A DNA stretch of 64,000 bases, taken from Chelonoidis abingdonii (taxonomy: Eukaryota > Chordata > Testudines > Testudinidae). This document shows, one piece after another, positions 23,501 through 37,400 of the stretch. Within the stretch, counting starts at the first letter, position 1, and every line of letters starts with the position of its first letter. The notes below the pieces were generated by a model. That model was not told where the DNA came from, did not search any database, and saw only the letters and a list, made by a program, of their open reading frames with translations. Location of the stretch: NCBI RefSeq assembly GCF_003597395.2, contig NC_133770.1, forward strand, positions 82,098,126 through 82,162,125, read 5' to 3'. Both the position numbers and the translations under genes were made by a program.

Positions 23501-25413
23501 TGCATACACTCGAAGAATAAACAGAACACTTCCTATGAAACACCCCATATTTTAGAGGGCACCATGAAGCCACTGAATAACTTATAATGCGTTGTTGCAG
23601 TAATTAGCTACTTCACTGCTTATCTAACATGTAAGTCAAGGGAAATTCAGGATGATATTTTGGAAGCAACATTACTACTAATTAGGTTGCAAACACACAT
23701 TCAATTAAATAGCTGCTATACCAATTGTTAAGACCAAAGCTTTTGCAGCTTGCTAGGAGAGAGCACCTGTATTCTCTTTGCTCACAGAGAAAAATCAAAT
23801 CATTTTGGTTATAAACCAACTGTATTTCTTAATTATGTGTTAAAATATGTATACATATCATATTCTTTTAGAACCAGATATTTTTAAAAATATATGTACA
23901 AGAAAGATGCCTCTTTAAATATATATCGAATGCAGGAAAATAATCCGGGTTTTATAACCTTCCTTCAAAATTCCCCTAGTGCCCTCCAATGCATTTTTTT
24001 AAAAAAGAGATAAAACCCCTAACAAACAGGGAAACAAAACCACATGAATGATGGTAGACTACCACTGATAGACAAAAGCCAGGAAAGTAAACATTTAGCT
24101 TTGTATTTCCTGGCTTACATTAGACGCCTACTGCCACTTGCCTTATTCCATGTGGGTAACAGCTGAAATTGAACCGTGTGTGGAGTGGGCAGCATGAACC
24201 TCATGCACCACTTAAGTCCTACGTATGCACAAAATGAAACAAACAAACAAACAAAAAGCACTTACAGGGGTAAATGTTTCTTGCTCTGAAGAATGACAGG
24301 ACCCATTGTCCCTCATGAGATCCATGCCAAGGAACAACCTGGGGAAAACTCCATGTAGAGAACCTTGGAGAAGGTGGGCTGCTTCCAGTTGCATCTTATA
24401 ACTGTTTATTCATCTGTTTGTTGTAATCATCTTGTAGCCATGGGCTCTAGCCCTGCAGTTGCAAATATCTTTCCTCCAGTTCCACATGGAGCTCTATTTT
24501 GGAGTAATTTAAATAAGGTTGATATTCTATATTTAAACCGTTTTCGTTAGAGACTGAAAACCAGAATTAAATGAGACTGTGTGATATATTAGAGAAAGTT
24601 GTCCTAGTTCTTATTTACATAGGTAGGTACTTTTGTTACTTAAAACACCTAAGAACATTACTTTGAGAGAATACCTGTCTTCAATGCCAATTATTACACA
24701 TACGCAGTGTGTGTACATGTGTGACTGTTTGTTTATGAAGGTAATTTGAACAGCTTCTAGTATTGTTTCCTCTAATAATGGAGGCAGCAACTGAAGTTTT
24801 ATTTAAAATTATTCCATAAGGCATTGGTGCAACAAGGTAGTGATGTAAGAGAAGTTATAAAATTGCCTCTTCAAACTGTTTAAAACACTCCCACATCACG
24901 GTTAACCAAAAATAGCAATAAAAAGGCATTAGAAAAGCCCCAAACTGAAGACGACAGTTTAGTGATGAGTTTAGTTTACACTCCAGCTCCCACATGGGTT
25001 TTTTAATGAATTGTTGGCTCACGTCTATCCTAAACACACATTTTTCCTTAATGTACTATGGCACTGAACATCTCCCATGAACAAGAAACATTTAGATTAC
25101 ATCAAGAGAATATGCATTATGCTTTACAGATCAACAGTAGTCAGGATCACAGACTGGCTTATCTACTGTACATATCTATTTAAAACTTTAAAAGACTAAG
25201 AATATACATAAAATATACACTTAATAAACAAAATAAAATCCTCCTCAGCTTCTGTTTAGGATAACATTTGATATTCCATAGGGTTACACATTGCTTCTAA
25301 TAAAATTCCATGCACGGAGCTATTCCCGTGCCAATTCCCTCATCAGCATTGGGCTCATTGAAAAGTAAATTAGTTCTTCATATATATGCAGTAGAAAAAG
25401 AGAAACCTCAGCC
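20520..25413. other. Intergenic DNA including the EAF1 3' UTR
   Basis: EAF1 transcription enters from the right, so an unknown length to the left of 25414 is its 3' UTR. A minus-strand AATAAA (plus TTTATT at 24798-24803) and others further left are candidates, but none can be chosen from sequence alone. Foldback repeats lie at 21144-21322, with a partial copy near 21510-21610. An (AAAC)n run occurs at about 24236-24256. No other gene is seen. Confidence 0.5.
21144..21322. repeat. Foldback MITE
   Basis: The left arm CAACATTTTCAGAAGCACCT with AAATGACTTAGGAGCC pairs with GGCTCCTAAATGACTGAG and TAGGTGCTTTTGAAAATGTT on the right. Related half copies occur near 21510 (AACATTTTCAAACACCTCAG) and at 33310-33402. 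Confidence 0.7.
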
Positions 25414-25460
25414 CTAGTCATCACTGTCACTTCCAGATTCACTCAACTGCAAGTCATTTC
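25414..25460 (-). CDS. EAF1: EAF1 coding exon 6 (last)
   Basis: This exon has 47 bases and encodes residues 245-259 ([15 protein letters not shown]) and TAG. The acceptor is CCCCAATAG. Only this short conserved tail identifies it. Confidence 0.95.
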
Positions 25461-28400
25461 CTATTGGGGACAAAAAACAAGAATACCAGAAGTTAATTCA
25501 TACTTTGATTATATTAGGCAAACTGCTGAGATGCTGTTTATGTTCATTTCTGTGTAATTCTTATTTAAATCTCCAGTTTTAAATTCAATAATTCTTAAAT
25601 TTGAATATAATCATTCTCCATATTCAAAAACATTAAAATTTGCACAGAGTTTATTTAAGGCCCAATCCAGGCAAAGTTGAGTCTCCTTGGCTCCACAACC
25701 ACCAAGGCTACTACTCCCTGTTCAAAAAGAAGCATTCGCCTTCTCAGCAGCTGTGGAATTAATTCCACACCCTCCGCCCAGCCAAAGTGCCATATATGAC
25801 TTTTGGGCAGGACACTAAGAAAATCCCTGGCTTCATCTATGCTATTAAAATAACCATTTTTTTTAAAGATAGTAGTTTCAGTAGTGAAGATAGGGTTGTT
25901 GTATGGGGAAGTTCTATGGCCTATGTCACACAGGAGGTCAGGCTACATGATCACAGTGGTCTCTTCTAGCCTGTGGATAAATCAGGAAAGTGCGGGCAGC
26001 TCAAGAATATTGGGCTGAGCCTATTTGATAGCTCTGCTTCAGAAGTCAGTGAGGAAGGGGAAAACCAGGGAGCTCTGAGGCCCAAAGATAGGTCAGAAGC
26101 AGGAGGCCCAGAGACCTACACTGTCCTCATAGTATGTACCAAAGGTCCCCAAACTGTGGAGTGCACCCTCCTTGCGGGGGGGGTGCAAAGTTGGAGGGGG
26201 CACAGCAGTGCCTGGATCAGCCTCCTTGGAGGGTGGGGAAGGAGTGCCACCCAGCGCTGCCCACAGCCACAGCTCTGGCCCTGCCCCCAGGCCCTTGACA
26301 CAGCTCCAGTCCTGACTGCGACCCCGGACTCAACCACAGTTCCAGGCCGCGGCTCCTGGCCCCCTGGCCATGGCTCCCAACAGTGGCCCTGGCCCCCCTC
26401 CCAGACGTGGTTCCTGGGGGGCACAGACAGGTTCCATTACGGACAAGGGGGGAGGCGTGATGGAAAAAGTTTGGGGACCACTGCTACATAGCAACTGTCT
26501 GTCACTTCTCTTGCAGAATTCTGATGAACATGAGAATGAGAAATGTCCTCTTCATTCTTGGGTAATGTACATGCTTTCTTTTAAGTTGGCCTATAACATG
26601 TGCCCTATCATCTTCCACATTCCTGCCCTCAAATGCAGGTCCACTGCAACGGAGCTACTGAAAAAAATAAGACAGTGGCTGTTTCTTTTCCTTTTTAACA
26701 TTTTTGGGGGGTTTCCATGCTATGGCAAGCGTTCCCCTCTAGAGGTGTTCTTCATGTTACAGATGTATCAATGGTTTATCCATGGACACATGTTGGATCA
26801 AGCCTTTGAAATTCAAGCACATTACAAGCCTGGCAAATCTGACCTCCTAAATAAGGGCCTATCCAAGGCCCACTAAGTCAGTGAATAGACTCTGCTGACT
26901 TCAGTGGGCTTTGGATAGGGCCTTGAGTGAAGGTCTAAATACTAATTAGCAAAACTCACATTTCTTTCTAAGTACTGGACTAATCAAGGAGGATTAGATG
27001 CACCAGATTCATTTTCATATTTAATTCACCAAAACCCTCCATGTTTGTGTCTGTTACAGCTGTCCCCCTGCTGCATTCCTTTTTCCCCTCTCCTTTCTGT
27101 TTGTCCTGTGTGGCCGCCCCTCCCGGGCATTTTGCTAACTAAAGTCACAGCCCTATTCATAGGGATGGCTTGAACAGACTAACTGGAGCCATTGCTCTGC
27201 CTAGGGAGGGGGCTTCTTGCTTCTTTGTTTGGCTCCTTTGTTCAGACCTGGGCTCGGTGTGGGGGGCACGGCCCAGAAATGCAAGACCTGAAGTGGCCAA
27301 CTAATTAAGCATATGAGTCATACCTGTGGCTCAGAACATGCCCAGGCATGCCTATGCTCACCTGCAGCCTTTCCCTGCCTTCTCTCCTCCCCTGTATCAA
27401 GAGGAGCCAATCAAAAGTACTGGTGGGAAACTGCCTGAGTTTGCCTTTAAAGCCAGACATTTTCTGATCAGACCTCGGAGAAGGTCCTTGCTTTGCCACC
27501 TGGTCTGATCAGCTAGGGGTCTTTGGGGGGCCCTCTCCCCGCTCTCGTTTGTTTTTGAGCGTACCCCCGTTTTTAAACTCCCCTCCCACGAACAACGAAT
27601 TTGTGCCTGGAGATCTCCTGATTACTGAAAGCGAATCGAGTCCTCTCTCCATCCTCCGATGCTACTGCTGTTCCTGTCTCTGTGTTTGCTGCTGTCCTGG
27701 GGATTGGTAAGAGCTCTCTCTTGCAGACTCCCCCTGTCCTAGCTGCTGGCCTTGTTTCCCAAGCAGACAGACCCAAGCTAACTCCTTGGTCTGTATCTAT
27801 AATCTGTTTCTTGCTCCGCAGCGCCTTTGCTGCTAAAAATAAGCCTGTGCCGCTGCTAAGCTGTGCCTTCCTGGACTGTATCCTGGGCTGCCAGCTTGCA
27901 GCCGCCCCACTGCTGCAGCCACCACTAGTTAACTCCCCTCCCCCCCGGGGCTGTACCCTGGACACACACCACTCTGCCCTCTGGAATTGCTCCCCCTCCC
28001 GATCAAAGAATCGGCATAGTGTAAGAATTAGAATCAGGTTCTTAGTCTAGATAAGTTGTAATTTCATTTTGCATAGCTGTGGTTAAGTTAGGTTTAGAGA
28101 ATTGTTTATATTGTGCTCTGTAAATTAGGTTTAAAAAATTCTTGCATTGTGTTCTGTTGCTTGCTAATTTGTGTAGTCTTGGTTAAGTTAGATCATAGAT
28201 AAGATTTTGCTGTGTTCTGTATAATTGTGGTTCAGTCTGTCTTGCCGCTGCCCTAATCCCCCTCCCCCCCGAGCTTGCCTGTGTCTCCCCCCGAGCTCCC
28301 CAGTCACTCGTTGCAGTCTCTCTGCTGTTTAAACTTGCAGCCTGTCTGCTCTCTGTGTCTCCCTGAGTTTAAATCTCCCTCTCCTCTCTGCTGTTTAAAC

Positions 28401-31400
28401 TTGCAGCCTGTCTGCTCTCTGTGTCTCCCTGAGTTTAAATCTCCCTCCGCAGCACCTCTGCCTTTGGTCTCTGCTCCACCACGTGCTCCTCTTCCCCCAT
28501 CCCCCAACCTCATTCCTCTACCACTGCCTTTCTCTCTCTCTCTTTTAATCCCTTCCCCCTCGTGTTCACCCCGCTCCTACTGCTGCCAAACCTCAATTGT
28601 ATTACTGAAGTCTAGCATAAAACCCCATTGGTTACCCTTTTTCTCTCTGATACACCTCACATTTTACATTTACACCACTGTGACACATTTTTACCTAGAT
28701 TTAACACATTTTACCCATAACTGTTATTTAACACATTTTACCCATAACTGTTAGCTGGTTATATGCTGCTGTGACACACCCTTTACATAGAAATTGTTAG
28801 CTACCTGTTACATTTACACTTCAGTGTTAATTGGTTACCAACTATATTGTACCCCACTGTATTGTACCCCACTACTGAAACCCCCTATACTATTTACTAA
28901 AAGAAACCCCTCCCCAATTGTCTACCTTAACAAACCCCATACCCCTCACTATTAAATTTTCCCTGGTTTTGCATTTTCTTAATAAAGTTTATTTTGCATC
29001 CCACCAGTGCAGTAATTGTCCCCCAAGATCCCCTACCTGCTGGCAGGGTCAGTTTGAATTTACCTGAATCTGCTACAGAAATCACGGGGACTTAGCACAC
29101 AGCACACATTTTAGGTCCAGCTCGTCACGGAGCATATAGCGGAACCACAGAGAGGATATAGCAATTTGACTAGCCATAATCTCCTCATCTTTGCCTATCT
29201 CCTATGGTAGACAGGAGCGGGTCTCTCTACAGTTCCTCCCACGTCCTCACATTTTTTATGCTTTTAAACTGGCAGTGAAGGATGGGTGGGATAGTGATGA
29301 GGATTGCTGGGCACAGTAGCACAGGAGGGGAAAACGTTTGAGAGGGCGTGATGCATAATTTAGCTGCACCTCTGACCCTTTCTCTGACCTCTCTGAATGC
29401 ACCCTCCATAGATGCTGGCCTTGTACCGTCACCTCTCTCAGGGTGGAATCCCGTGATTCTCCCACCCTTAGACTTGGTCTCAGGATATAGAGACCAGCCA
29501 GCAGGTAACAGCCTGCGTGAGGCAGGGGACATTCTGCCTGCCTGTCTCCCTCCACACCGATGGTCCCCAAGGACTCACAAGGGAACGGTGAGCTAGCGAG
29601 GGACACTGGTGTAAGATGTTTGTTGTTTTGTATGATCTGTATTTTCCTATGTGGTATATGATTAAGTAAAAGAGCACAATGCTCTGTGTAAAGTGTGGGT
29701 GTTACAGGCTTCGCAACTGCCGCATGCCCCTGACAGAGTTAAACTGTAACTAGAAGCTTCACACCTCTTGGATGGACATCTGGGAGAGGGGTATGTTGGA
29801 ACAACTGGGTTATCTTGGGGGTCAGTGCTGGGCCTGGGGGCATAGAACAGAAGGGCAGAGGAGATCCATTTTGGAGAAGGGGCAGAAGACAGAGTCAGTG
29901 CCCAGGAAATGTGCCTGAGAGGCCCAGGGAGAAAACAGTGCTGTAGCCTGCTGAGGCTCTAGAACAGAGGTGGGCAAACTACAGCCCGCGGGACCCTCCT
30001 GCCCGGCCCTTGAGCTCCTGCCGTGGGAGGCTTGCCCCTGGCCCCTACCCTGTTATTCCCTCTGCCCCACAGCCTCAGCTCGCCCCGCCACCAGCACAAT
30101 GCTCTGGGCGGCGAGCTCCTGGGGCAGCACAGCTGCAGAGCCAGGGCCTGACCTGGTGCTCTGTGTGGTGCGGTGTCGTGGCTGGCTCCAGCTGGGCGAC
30201 ACGGCTGCCTGTCCTACTGCTCTGGGTGACGCGGCTGTAGTGCCGCCAGCCACCAGTGCTCCAGGCAGTGCGGTAAAGGGGCAGGGAGCAGCGGGGGTTG
30301 GATAGAGGGCAGGGGAGTTCGGGGTGTTGATAGCGGTCGGGGTGGTCAGAGGGCGGGAAACGGGGGTTGAATGGGGAAAAGGGTCACGGGGGGGCAGTCC
30401 GGAAGGAGAGGGGGGGTTGGATGGGGTGGCAGGGGGTCCAGGGGCTGTCAGGGGACAGGGAACAGGAGGGTAGGATGGGGCAGGCCATCAGGGGACAGGG
30501 AGCAGGGGTAGAGTCCCGGGGGGGGCAATCAAGGGGCAAGAAGTGGGGGTGTGGGGTGGATCAGATACGGGGCGGTAGCCGGGCCACACTTGGCTGTTTG
30601 AGGAGACACATCCTCCGCTAACCGGCCATCCATACAACTTTGGAAACCGGATGTGGCCCTCAGGCCAAAAAGTTTGCCTGCCCCTGCTCTAGAAGCAGGG
30701 ACACAGAAGGTTGAATTCCCCTCACAGCAGTCCCAGCGAGTGGTCACAAGAGGGTGCTCACTAGGTACTGTAAAAAGAACAGGAGTACTTGTGGCACCTT
30801 AGAGATTAACAAATTTATTTCAGCATAAGCTTTCGTGGGCTACAGCTCACTTCTTTGGCTGCAACCGAAGAAGTGAGCTGTAGCCCATGAAAGCTTATGC
30901 TGAAATAAATTTGTTGGTCTCTAAGGTGCCACGAGTACTCCTGTTCTTTTTGTGGATACAGACTAACACGGCTGCTACTCTGAAACTAGGTACTGTGACA
31001 CCTTCCTGCTTGTTTAACAGCCCTGTTATTAAAGTAACCTAACCTAGGGATAGTCAGCATCCCAATAACCCAATATAGCCATGCAGTAATTATTCCAATA
31101 ACCAGGTCACATGCAGTATTCATCAGTTATTACAAGTTAGCTCCACGTCCTTTGTACGTCTGTATCAACTTCTAACTAACTCTCACACCCACACAAACAC
31201 AACACAGCAACTTCACTAAAAGGTTTACTATATATGCAGCCAATCCCACATTTCAAAAGCTCTTTTTTTTTTTTTTTTAATTTAAAAAACAATGCTTCCC
31301 CTCCCCAAAGTGTACAGATACTCCCTGGATTATGCAAGACCTGACTTACGCAAATTCGACCTTTCGCAAAAAGTTCCATAAGGCTTAAATAAAATTTTCA

Positions 31401-34400
31401 AGTTGTGGAAAATATTGCGTAGAGTACCGAAACACAAAGTACTGTACTGTAGTGTGGAGGAATACAGCAGTAGCATCTCCTACAAGGGAAGGCTTTGCAC
31501 TCTCTCAGCCTCTCAGTCTCATGTTATTTCAATGATACTGTATTTTGTTATTTCACCCTATTATTTCATTCAAATTATGCCTGGAAAGTGACCAAGTGAC
31601 AGCAAGAGTGCAGGACCAGTTCGTAAGCAAAAGAAGATTGATTTAGAGAACAAAATATTGTAATTGTTTGTTTTTTATGCTTGCACAATATATGTTTGCA
31701 ACTTACGTAAAATTCAGGTTATGCAAGGCTTTCCGGAATGGAATGATTGCGTAAGTTGAGAAGCATCTGTATCCTACTCCTCCCTGATCAGGCTTTGCGC
31801 CCAGTCACACTGAGTGCCAGCTCTAAAACCCACTGAAGCTGATGGGAGTCTTTTGGGTTTTGGCTCAAGCCCTTGATGCCTAAGCAGCCTCTGTACTAGG
31901 GGTGGGCAAACTTTTTGGCCCAAAGGCCACATCTGGATGGGGAAATTGCATGCAGGGCCATGAATGTATAGCTGGGACAATGGGTTGGGGTGTGGGAAGG
32001 GGTGTGCCTGGGGGCTCAGGGCAGGTGGTTGGGGTGCAGGAGGAGTGCAAGGTGCGACAGGGGACTCAGGGCAGGGGTTTTGGGTGCGGGCTCCAGCCCA
32101 GCAGTGGCACTCAGCAAGGCTAAGGCAGGCTCTCTGCTTGCCCTGGCCCCACACTGTGCCACTCCTGGAAGTGGCTGGCAGCACGTCCTGCAGACCCTGG
32201 AGGCAGGAGGGTAGAGGGCTTCGCGCACTGCCTTTGCCTGTGGGTACTTCCCCCGAAGCTCCCATTGGCCATGGTTTCCCGTTCCCAGCCAATGGGAGCT
32301 GCAGGGAGTGGTGCCTGGATGTGAGGGCAGAGTGTGGAGGCCTCTGCCTCACCCCCCTCCCCTAGGGGCCACAGGAACATGGTTCTGGCCGCTTCCAGGA
32401 GCGGCGCAGGGCCCGTGGCGCCACAGAGATGGCAATCCTGCAGGACGGATCTGGCCCACGGGCCATAGTTTGCCTAGCCTTGCTCTATATCTTCAAATAA
32501 ATAAGAACTTTTTGTTATAAGGTCTCCCTTTCACATATTTCAATCTGCACGCAGGCAACTGCTTGGGATAACCATTTGGTAAACTATATTCTACAGTAGT
32601 ATCTAAATCTGCTTAGAAAATCTATGCCTTTTGGTGGCAACACATAGGTTCCCACAGCAACAACACACAACTTTACTTACTGAGAGTGTTCATTAGCTGA
32701 TTGCTTCCTTGTGGCCTGCTGGTACCATTAGCAATCGCATTTCTGTTGTTGTACTGCTGGTGTGGTGGCTGAGAGGGGGAAATGCGTGCAGTCTCTTCCC
32801 CGTCACTGCTAGAGCTTTCATCATCACTCCCAGAAGAGCTCTCAGAGTCCGATGAGCTGCTACCACTGCTGCTGCTCATCTGTTCAATAATTTCAACCTC
32901 TGCTCTTAGCTCTGGAATAGGATGACATTTGTTGGGTCAAAACATTTACAGGCTTCTGTAAATTTCAGGAAAGGAATGTTAAAATGCAACAGTTATGTCA
33001 AGTATAATTTACCAAGCACAATGAACAAGTCTAAAATAAAATCAAAAGGAGAGAATTGGGGGTGGAAAACAAAAGAAAGATATATACAACTGTGCCTAAG
33101 TGCTGCAGCTGAATCTAGAGAAGAGGTAATAATCACTGCTTCTCTAAACTTCATTTCTTTCACTACCACTTTATATGTTTTCTATTTTTAAAACCATTCC
33201 TTACTGTATTATTCATTTACTGAGTGCTCAATGTGCCAGGCACTTTACAGACAAAACAGGCATCAAATGTAAATGATTTGGGGGTCAGAGTATATAACAG
33301 TTGACACAATGGGTACAAATTTCAAAAGTACCCAGTGACTTAGGAGCCTAAGTTCCACAGAAAAACCTGTAGGATTTAGGCTCATTTGAAAATGGTATCA
33401 GATGCAACAAGTGACAGTAACAATAAGGAGAGAATGGGATTACAACAATAAAGTTATGAAGTTCTTTAGATTTGCCATGCATCCTTCTTGGTGGTTCCAG
33501 TGGTAATATGAAAGTTATATCAGCAAGAGTTTGGAACTGTCACATTACTTACCAAGGATTTAGATAAGTCATCCCAAATCACACCATTGTTGTATATTTG
33601 AATATTCCATGTTACTCAAAAACTATTTGAAGGATTTTTTGAACATTTTGTGAGGACTACAACTTGTATCCCTCCACCAATAACATTAAGCATTTAGTTA
33701 CCATAAGTCCAAAGGTACAGGGACCAGAGGTAAAGAAATAATAAAACTAGCATTATTTATATGATGAAACGCACCCAAAATCGTCAGAGTTCAAGCCTCA
33801 TTGTGCTGGACATTGTACATACACAAGCTAAGAAATGAGTTCCTATCTTAAAGAACTTACAGTCTAATAGAAAGAGTGGGAGAAATCAGGTATTATCTTC
33901 ATTTTACAAATGGGGACCTAAGGCACAGAAAAATGTAAGTGTCTTGCCCCGGGTTACATAGGAATACTGTAGCAGAAACAGAGTTTGAACCCAAATTTCC
34001 AAAGTTCTACTCCAGTGTTTGAATCACAAGACCATTCTTTCTGTGTAAAGTATTTCCAAAATGACCTTCAACAGATCTTTTCTATACATAAAAATGCCAT
34101 GACATTAAAATTCATGATCGCGAACATTTCAGAGTTAAGGCTAAATACTGTATCTGATTGGAAAGGAGAGGGTTCCAGATGCCCGATGATACAACAGCTA
34201 CAGGATCAGGAAATAAGACTAAAGAATCCTACTAAGCTCTCAGCCTCCACTGTATTTTGGCAATGAAATCCATTGGGTAATTATGCACTGGCCTAAAGTT
34301 TCCTTTTTCAATTTTAAATTTGCTATCTTTCAATTTCTAAGTCAGCTACATTCAACTGGAATTAAGGAAAACAATATTATAACTATACAATGGAGCAACA

Positions 34401-37400
34401 GACTGTCTAAATCAAGTTGTACTTCTTAAGGAAATGAGGCTGTTCTGGCAATTTGGCTGCTGAAGCAAAACATACTGGTTATGTTACCCACAGTTCACCT
34501 GTTTGCAAGACAGCAATTTCGGTTCAATCTTTTAGATTTAAAAAAAATCTGTCATCTGTTTCTGTTGGATTTACATGACTGGGTCAATGGCAGGGAGTAA
34601 TATATCTTTCAAAAGTGATTTCTCTCTCTCTTATTCTCCTCCTCACTTAGTCTTGCAGTTTTTAGAATTTTATTTCGTGCTGGAGTCTGAGAACTGGACA
34701 AGGAGCACTCCCAAGTCTGGGTTCTCAATTTATTCCCAAACTGCGGGTTTTTAGAATCCCATAACAACTTTCAGGCTTAGAGGATCTCTCAATGTCTAAA
34801 CTAAGCAAGTTGGGGAAACTAAGCACAATGGAAAATGGAAATCCCACAGATGTGAATATCTTTTACCTTAGCTTGATTCGGTAAATTTTCTGCATGCCTC
34901 AAGTGATACTTTGGATCAAGGGAGTTGATAATTATAACTACTCACTGAGCACTAAAAATGTACATGGTGCAAATATTCACAGTCTATGTCTCAAAGAGCC
35001 GAGAATCTAATGGACAGAAAAGATGTATTGGGAGAACTAGAGGAAGGGGCTTCCACTCATTTACTTGTTTATAAGCCCTATGGAAGAAGCGAGTCATATG
35101 TGGAAAATATGAATGAGAAGTTGGGATGACCTGGCAGACTGAGAGTGGGAGGGCCCTCCAACATAGGAGTGTGGTGCTCTTCTCAGGGCAACACAGAACC
35201 ATAAGCCACTGTTACCCTCTGCCTGAGCAAGGGAGAGCTTTGTTGGAGATCAGACTACGTGTGATCTCCCTAACACACCAGTCTGTCCGCTTCACAAGTA
35301 AATTCCTTGAGATTCTGCCAGTCTTAATCTTTCCTGCAGGTAACAAATCAGTGAACCCTGGTTCCTGAGCTCTCCAGAGACATCTCTCTGTAGTGTTGTA
35401 ATAAGCCTCTGTCCCAAATCTGGACCTTAGCGTCCAAAATCTGGGTGCTTAGCATGAAACTCCCCCAAGCTTATTACCAGCTTGGACCTGATCTCGCTGC
35501 CACCAGACAGGAATTACAGCGCCTGCCTCGCTCTGGTCCCCCAGACTTTCCCTGGAGGGACCCCAAGACTCAGAAACCCTGAGTCTCGCACCAAAGGGAA
35601 ACCAACCCCCTCCCCTTGTCTCCTCTTTATTTCATCCCCAGCTCCCCCTCCCTGGGTTATCCTGGGCGATACTGTACTTAACTCCTTGAATGCAAGACAG
35701 AGAGGGCAATTTACCTTCCCCCGAGGCTATGCATTCAAACCTAGTCAAGCTAACACAAAGAGATTTTCCCCCTCCCTTCGTCCCTTAGCCTTAACTAGAG
35801 AAAAACCTCAAGCAGGTTTTAAAAAGAAAGCTTTATATAAAAAGAAAGGAAAAGACATAAACATATAAACTCTGCATCAAGATGACATATACAGGGCTAT
35901 TGCTTATAAGAAAATATGAATAAACAGTCTGATTCAAAAAGATATCCAATTTGAAACATTCCAGCAAGGTACACACATGTAAATACAAAATACAATATAA
36001 ACCTATTGCTTTTCCTTTTGTACTCACACCTTGGTAACAGAAGGGTAGAAAGAAGCTTGGAGATAGAAAGAAAACCTCTTCTCTCATAGCCGAGAGAAAA
36101 CAAACAGACAGAACAAAAACAAACACCCCCAGAAGTTCCCTCCCTCACTTTGAAAAATCCAGTTTCCTGATTGGTCCTCTGGTCAGTGTTTGGTTCCCTT
36201 TGTTAACCCTTTACAGGTAAAAGAAACATTAACCCTTAGCTATCTGTTTATGACAAGTGTCCAGTCCTTCTGACTGGATACTCTCAGAAATTGTTAAGTG
36301 TGCTATCTCAAAAGAGACAGTACGCACACCAGCTTGTTAGGTTAGCTGAGGACTCATTCTATACTTCAACAAAACAGCACTGATAGTAAACTAGGAAGAC
36401 GTTATGAAGAACAGACACTTAAGTGATACTAAGCAGAGATAATAGAAAATAGAAAACAAACAAAATAAAACATGCTTTCTGGTACCTAACATTTAATTCT
36501 AGCTAGTTAAGTCTTTGCCTAAACAGCTTTCTCACTTATAGCATCTCCAGTCCTTCCTGGCAGGAGCTCCAATGTTCACAGAATCAGAGCTTGCTGTCCA
36601 CTTTGTTCCCTAAGACATGGATAAATAAGGGGTTCTCTCCTCTTCTTTTTCTAGTCCAGTAAGCCTTTGAAATGTCTTATTTGAAAATTAAGCCCAGACA
36701 GAGTTCCTGTCCTCTGCTGGTGTGTAGATGCCATGCTATGTTCCTTATCCTCTAATCAATTTGTCTTTTTGATTGGCTTAATCAGTTTGTTTACCATAGA
36801 TGTAAATGTACTCTGGCCTCACCTGGCTCAATTTATATCGGAGACTCAGGCAAACTGGCAAAACAACATTTCTTTGTCTACAAAAAACTTGTTTATTTGC
36901 TCTACTCAGATTGCTTGGTGTGAACATATTTTAGGAACATATTTCCAGCACAGACATAATTCTTTATACACTAACTATATATATATATATATATCATGCA
37001 ATAATATCAACGACCACCGTGTCAAGAGTTTTTACATATATCTTACAAGATATCATTTGGCTACATATTCTGACAACAGCATGGTGGGTGGCATAAAGGG
37101 GCTCTTAGGGTCAGAAGGAGGCAGCATGGAAGATGGTGTGAAGATGACAGAAGGGAGAGGAAGACAGTAATGAAAGAGTAGAGGTTGGCAACACTGGTGG
37201 AAGGAAGAGGATAGAAGATATGCAATGAGACAGTATTCAAGATGAAGGCTGAAGAGGAGGTTGGATGGGAAGTTTGAACTGGATATGGTGGGCAGGGGGG
37301 AGCCAATAGAATAATTCAGAGAGAGAAGTGACATGATCTGATTGTCAAGGAAGATAGTTTTGGCTGCTGTGTTTAGGATGGAATGAAGGGGAGCAATATG

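Larger units (their letters stand above)
27060..29720 (+). other. Possible old LTR-retroelement remnant, unassigned
   Basis: The block differs from its surroundings: pyrimidine-rich, with AGCCAATCAAAAG at about 27405, a TTTAAAGCC TATA-like site near 27446, and TTCTTAATAAAGTTTATTTT at about 28976 followed by T/G-rich sequence, in the order promoter then polyadenylation signal. This suggests a retroelement terminal region. I found no terminal repeats, no target duplication and no coding region, so the assignment is weak. Internal tandem duplications are at 28321-28452 and 28701-28754. Confidence 0.3.
25461..32680 (-). other. EAF1 intron 5
   Basis: This 7.2-kb intron is dense with repeats: CR1-like tail, three hAT elements, an LTR-like block with tandem duplications, an inverted SINE-like pair and a Tigger-like element, each listed separately. 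No exon between exons 5 and 6 is needed or seen. Confidence 0.8.

Noticed and set aside
20520..25413. Definite EAF1 polyadenylation site
   Set aside because: Several minus-strand AATAAA/ATTAAA candidates exist and none has clearly better context, so the 3' end of the transcript is left open.
28275..28754. 159-codon plus-strand frame with repeated [21 protein letters not shown]
   Set aside because: The repeat in the protein is a direct result of a 66-bp DNA tandem duplication that keeps frame by chance (66 is a multiple of three) in pyrimidine-rich DNA.
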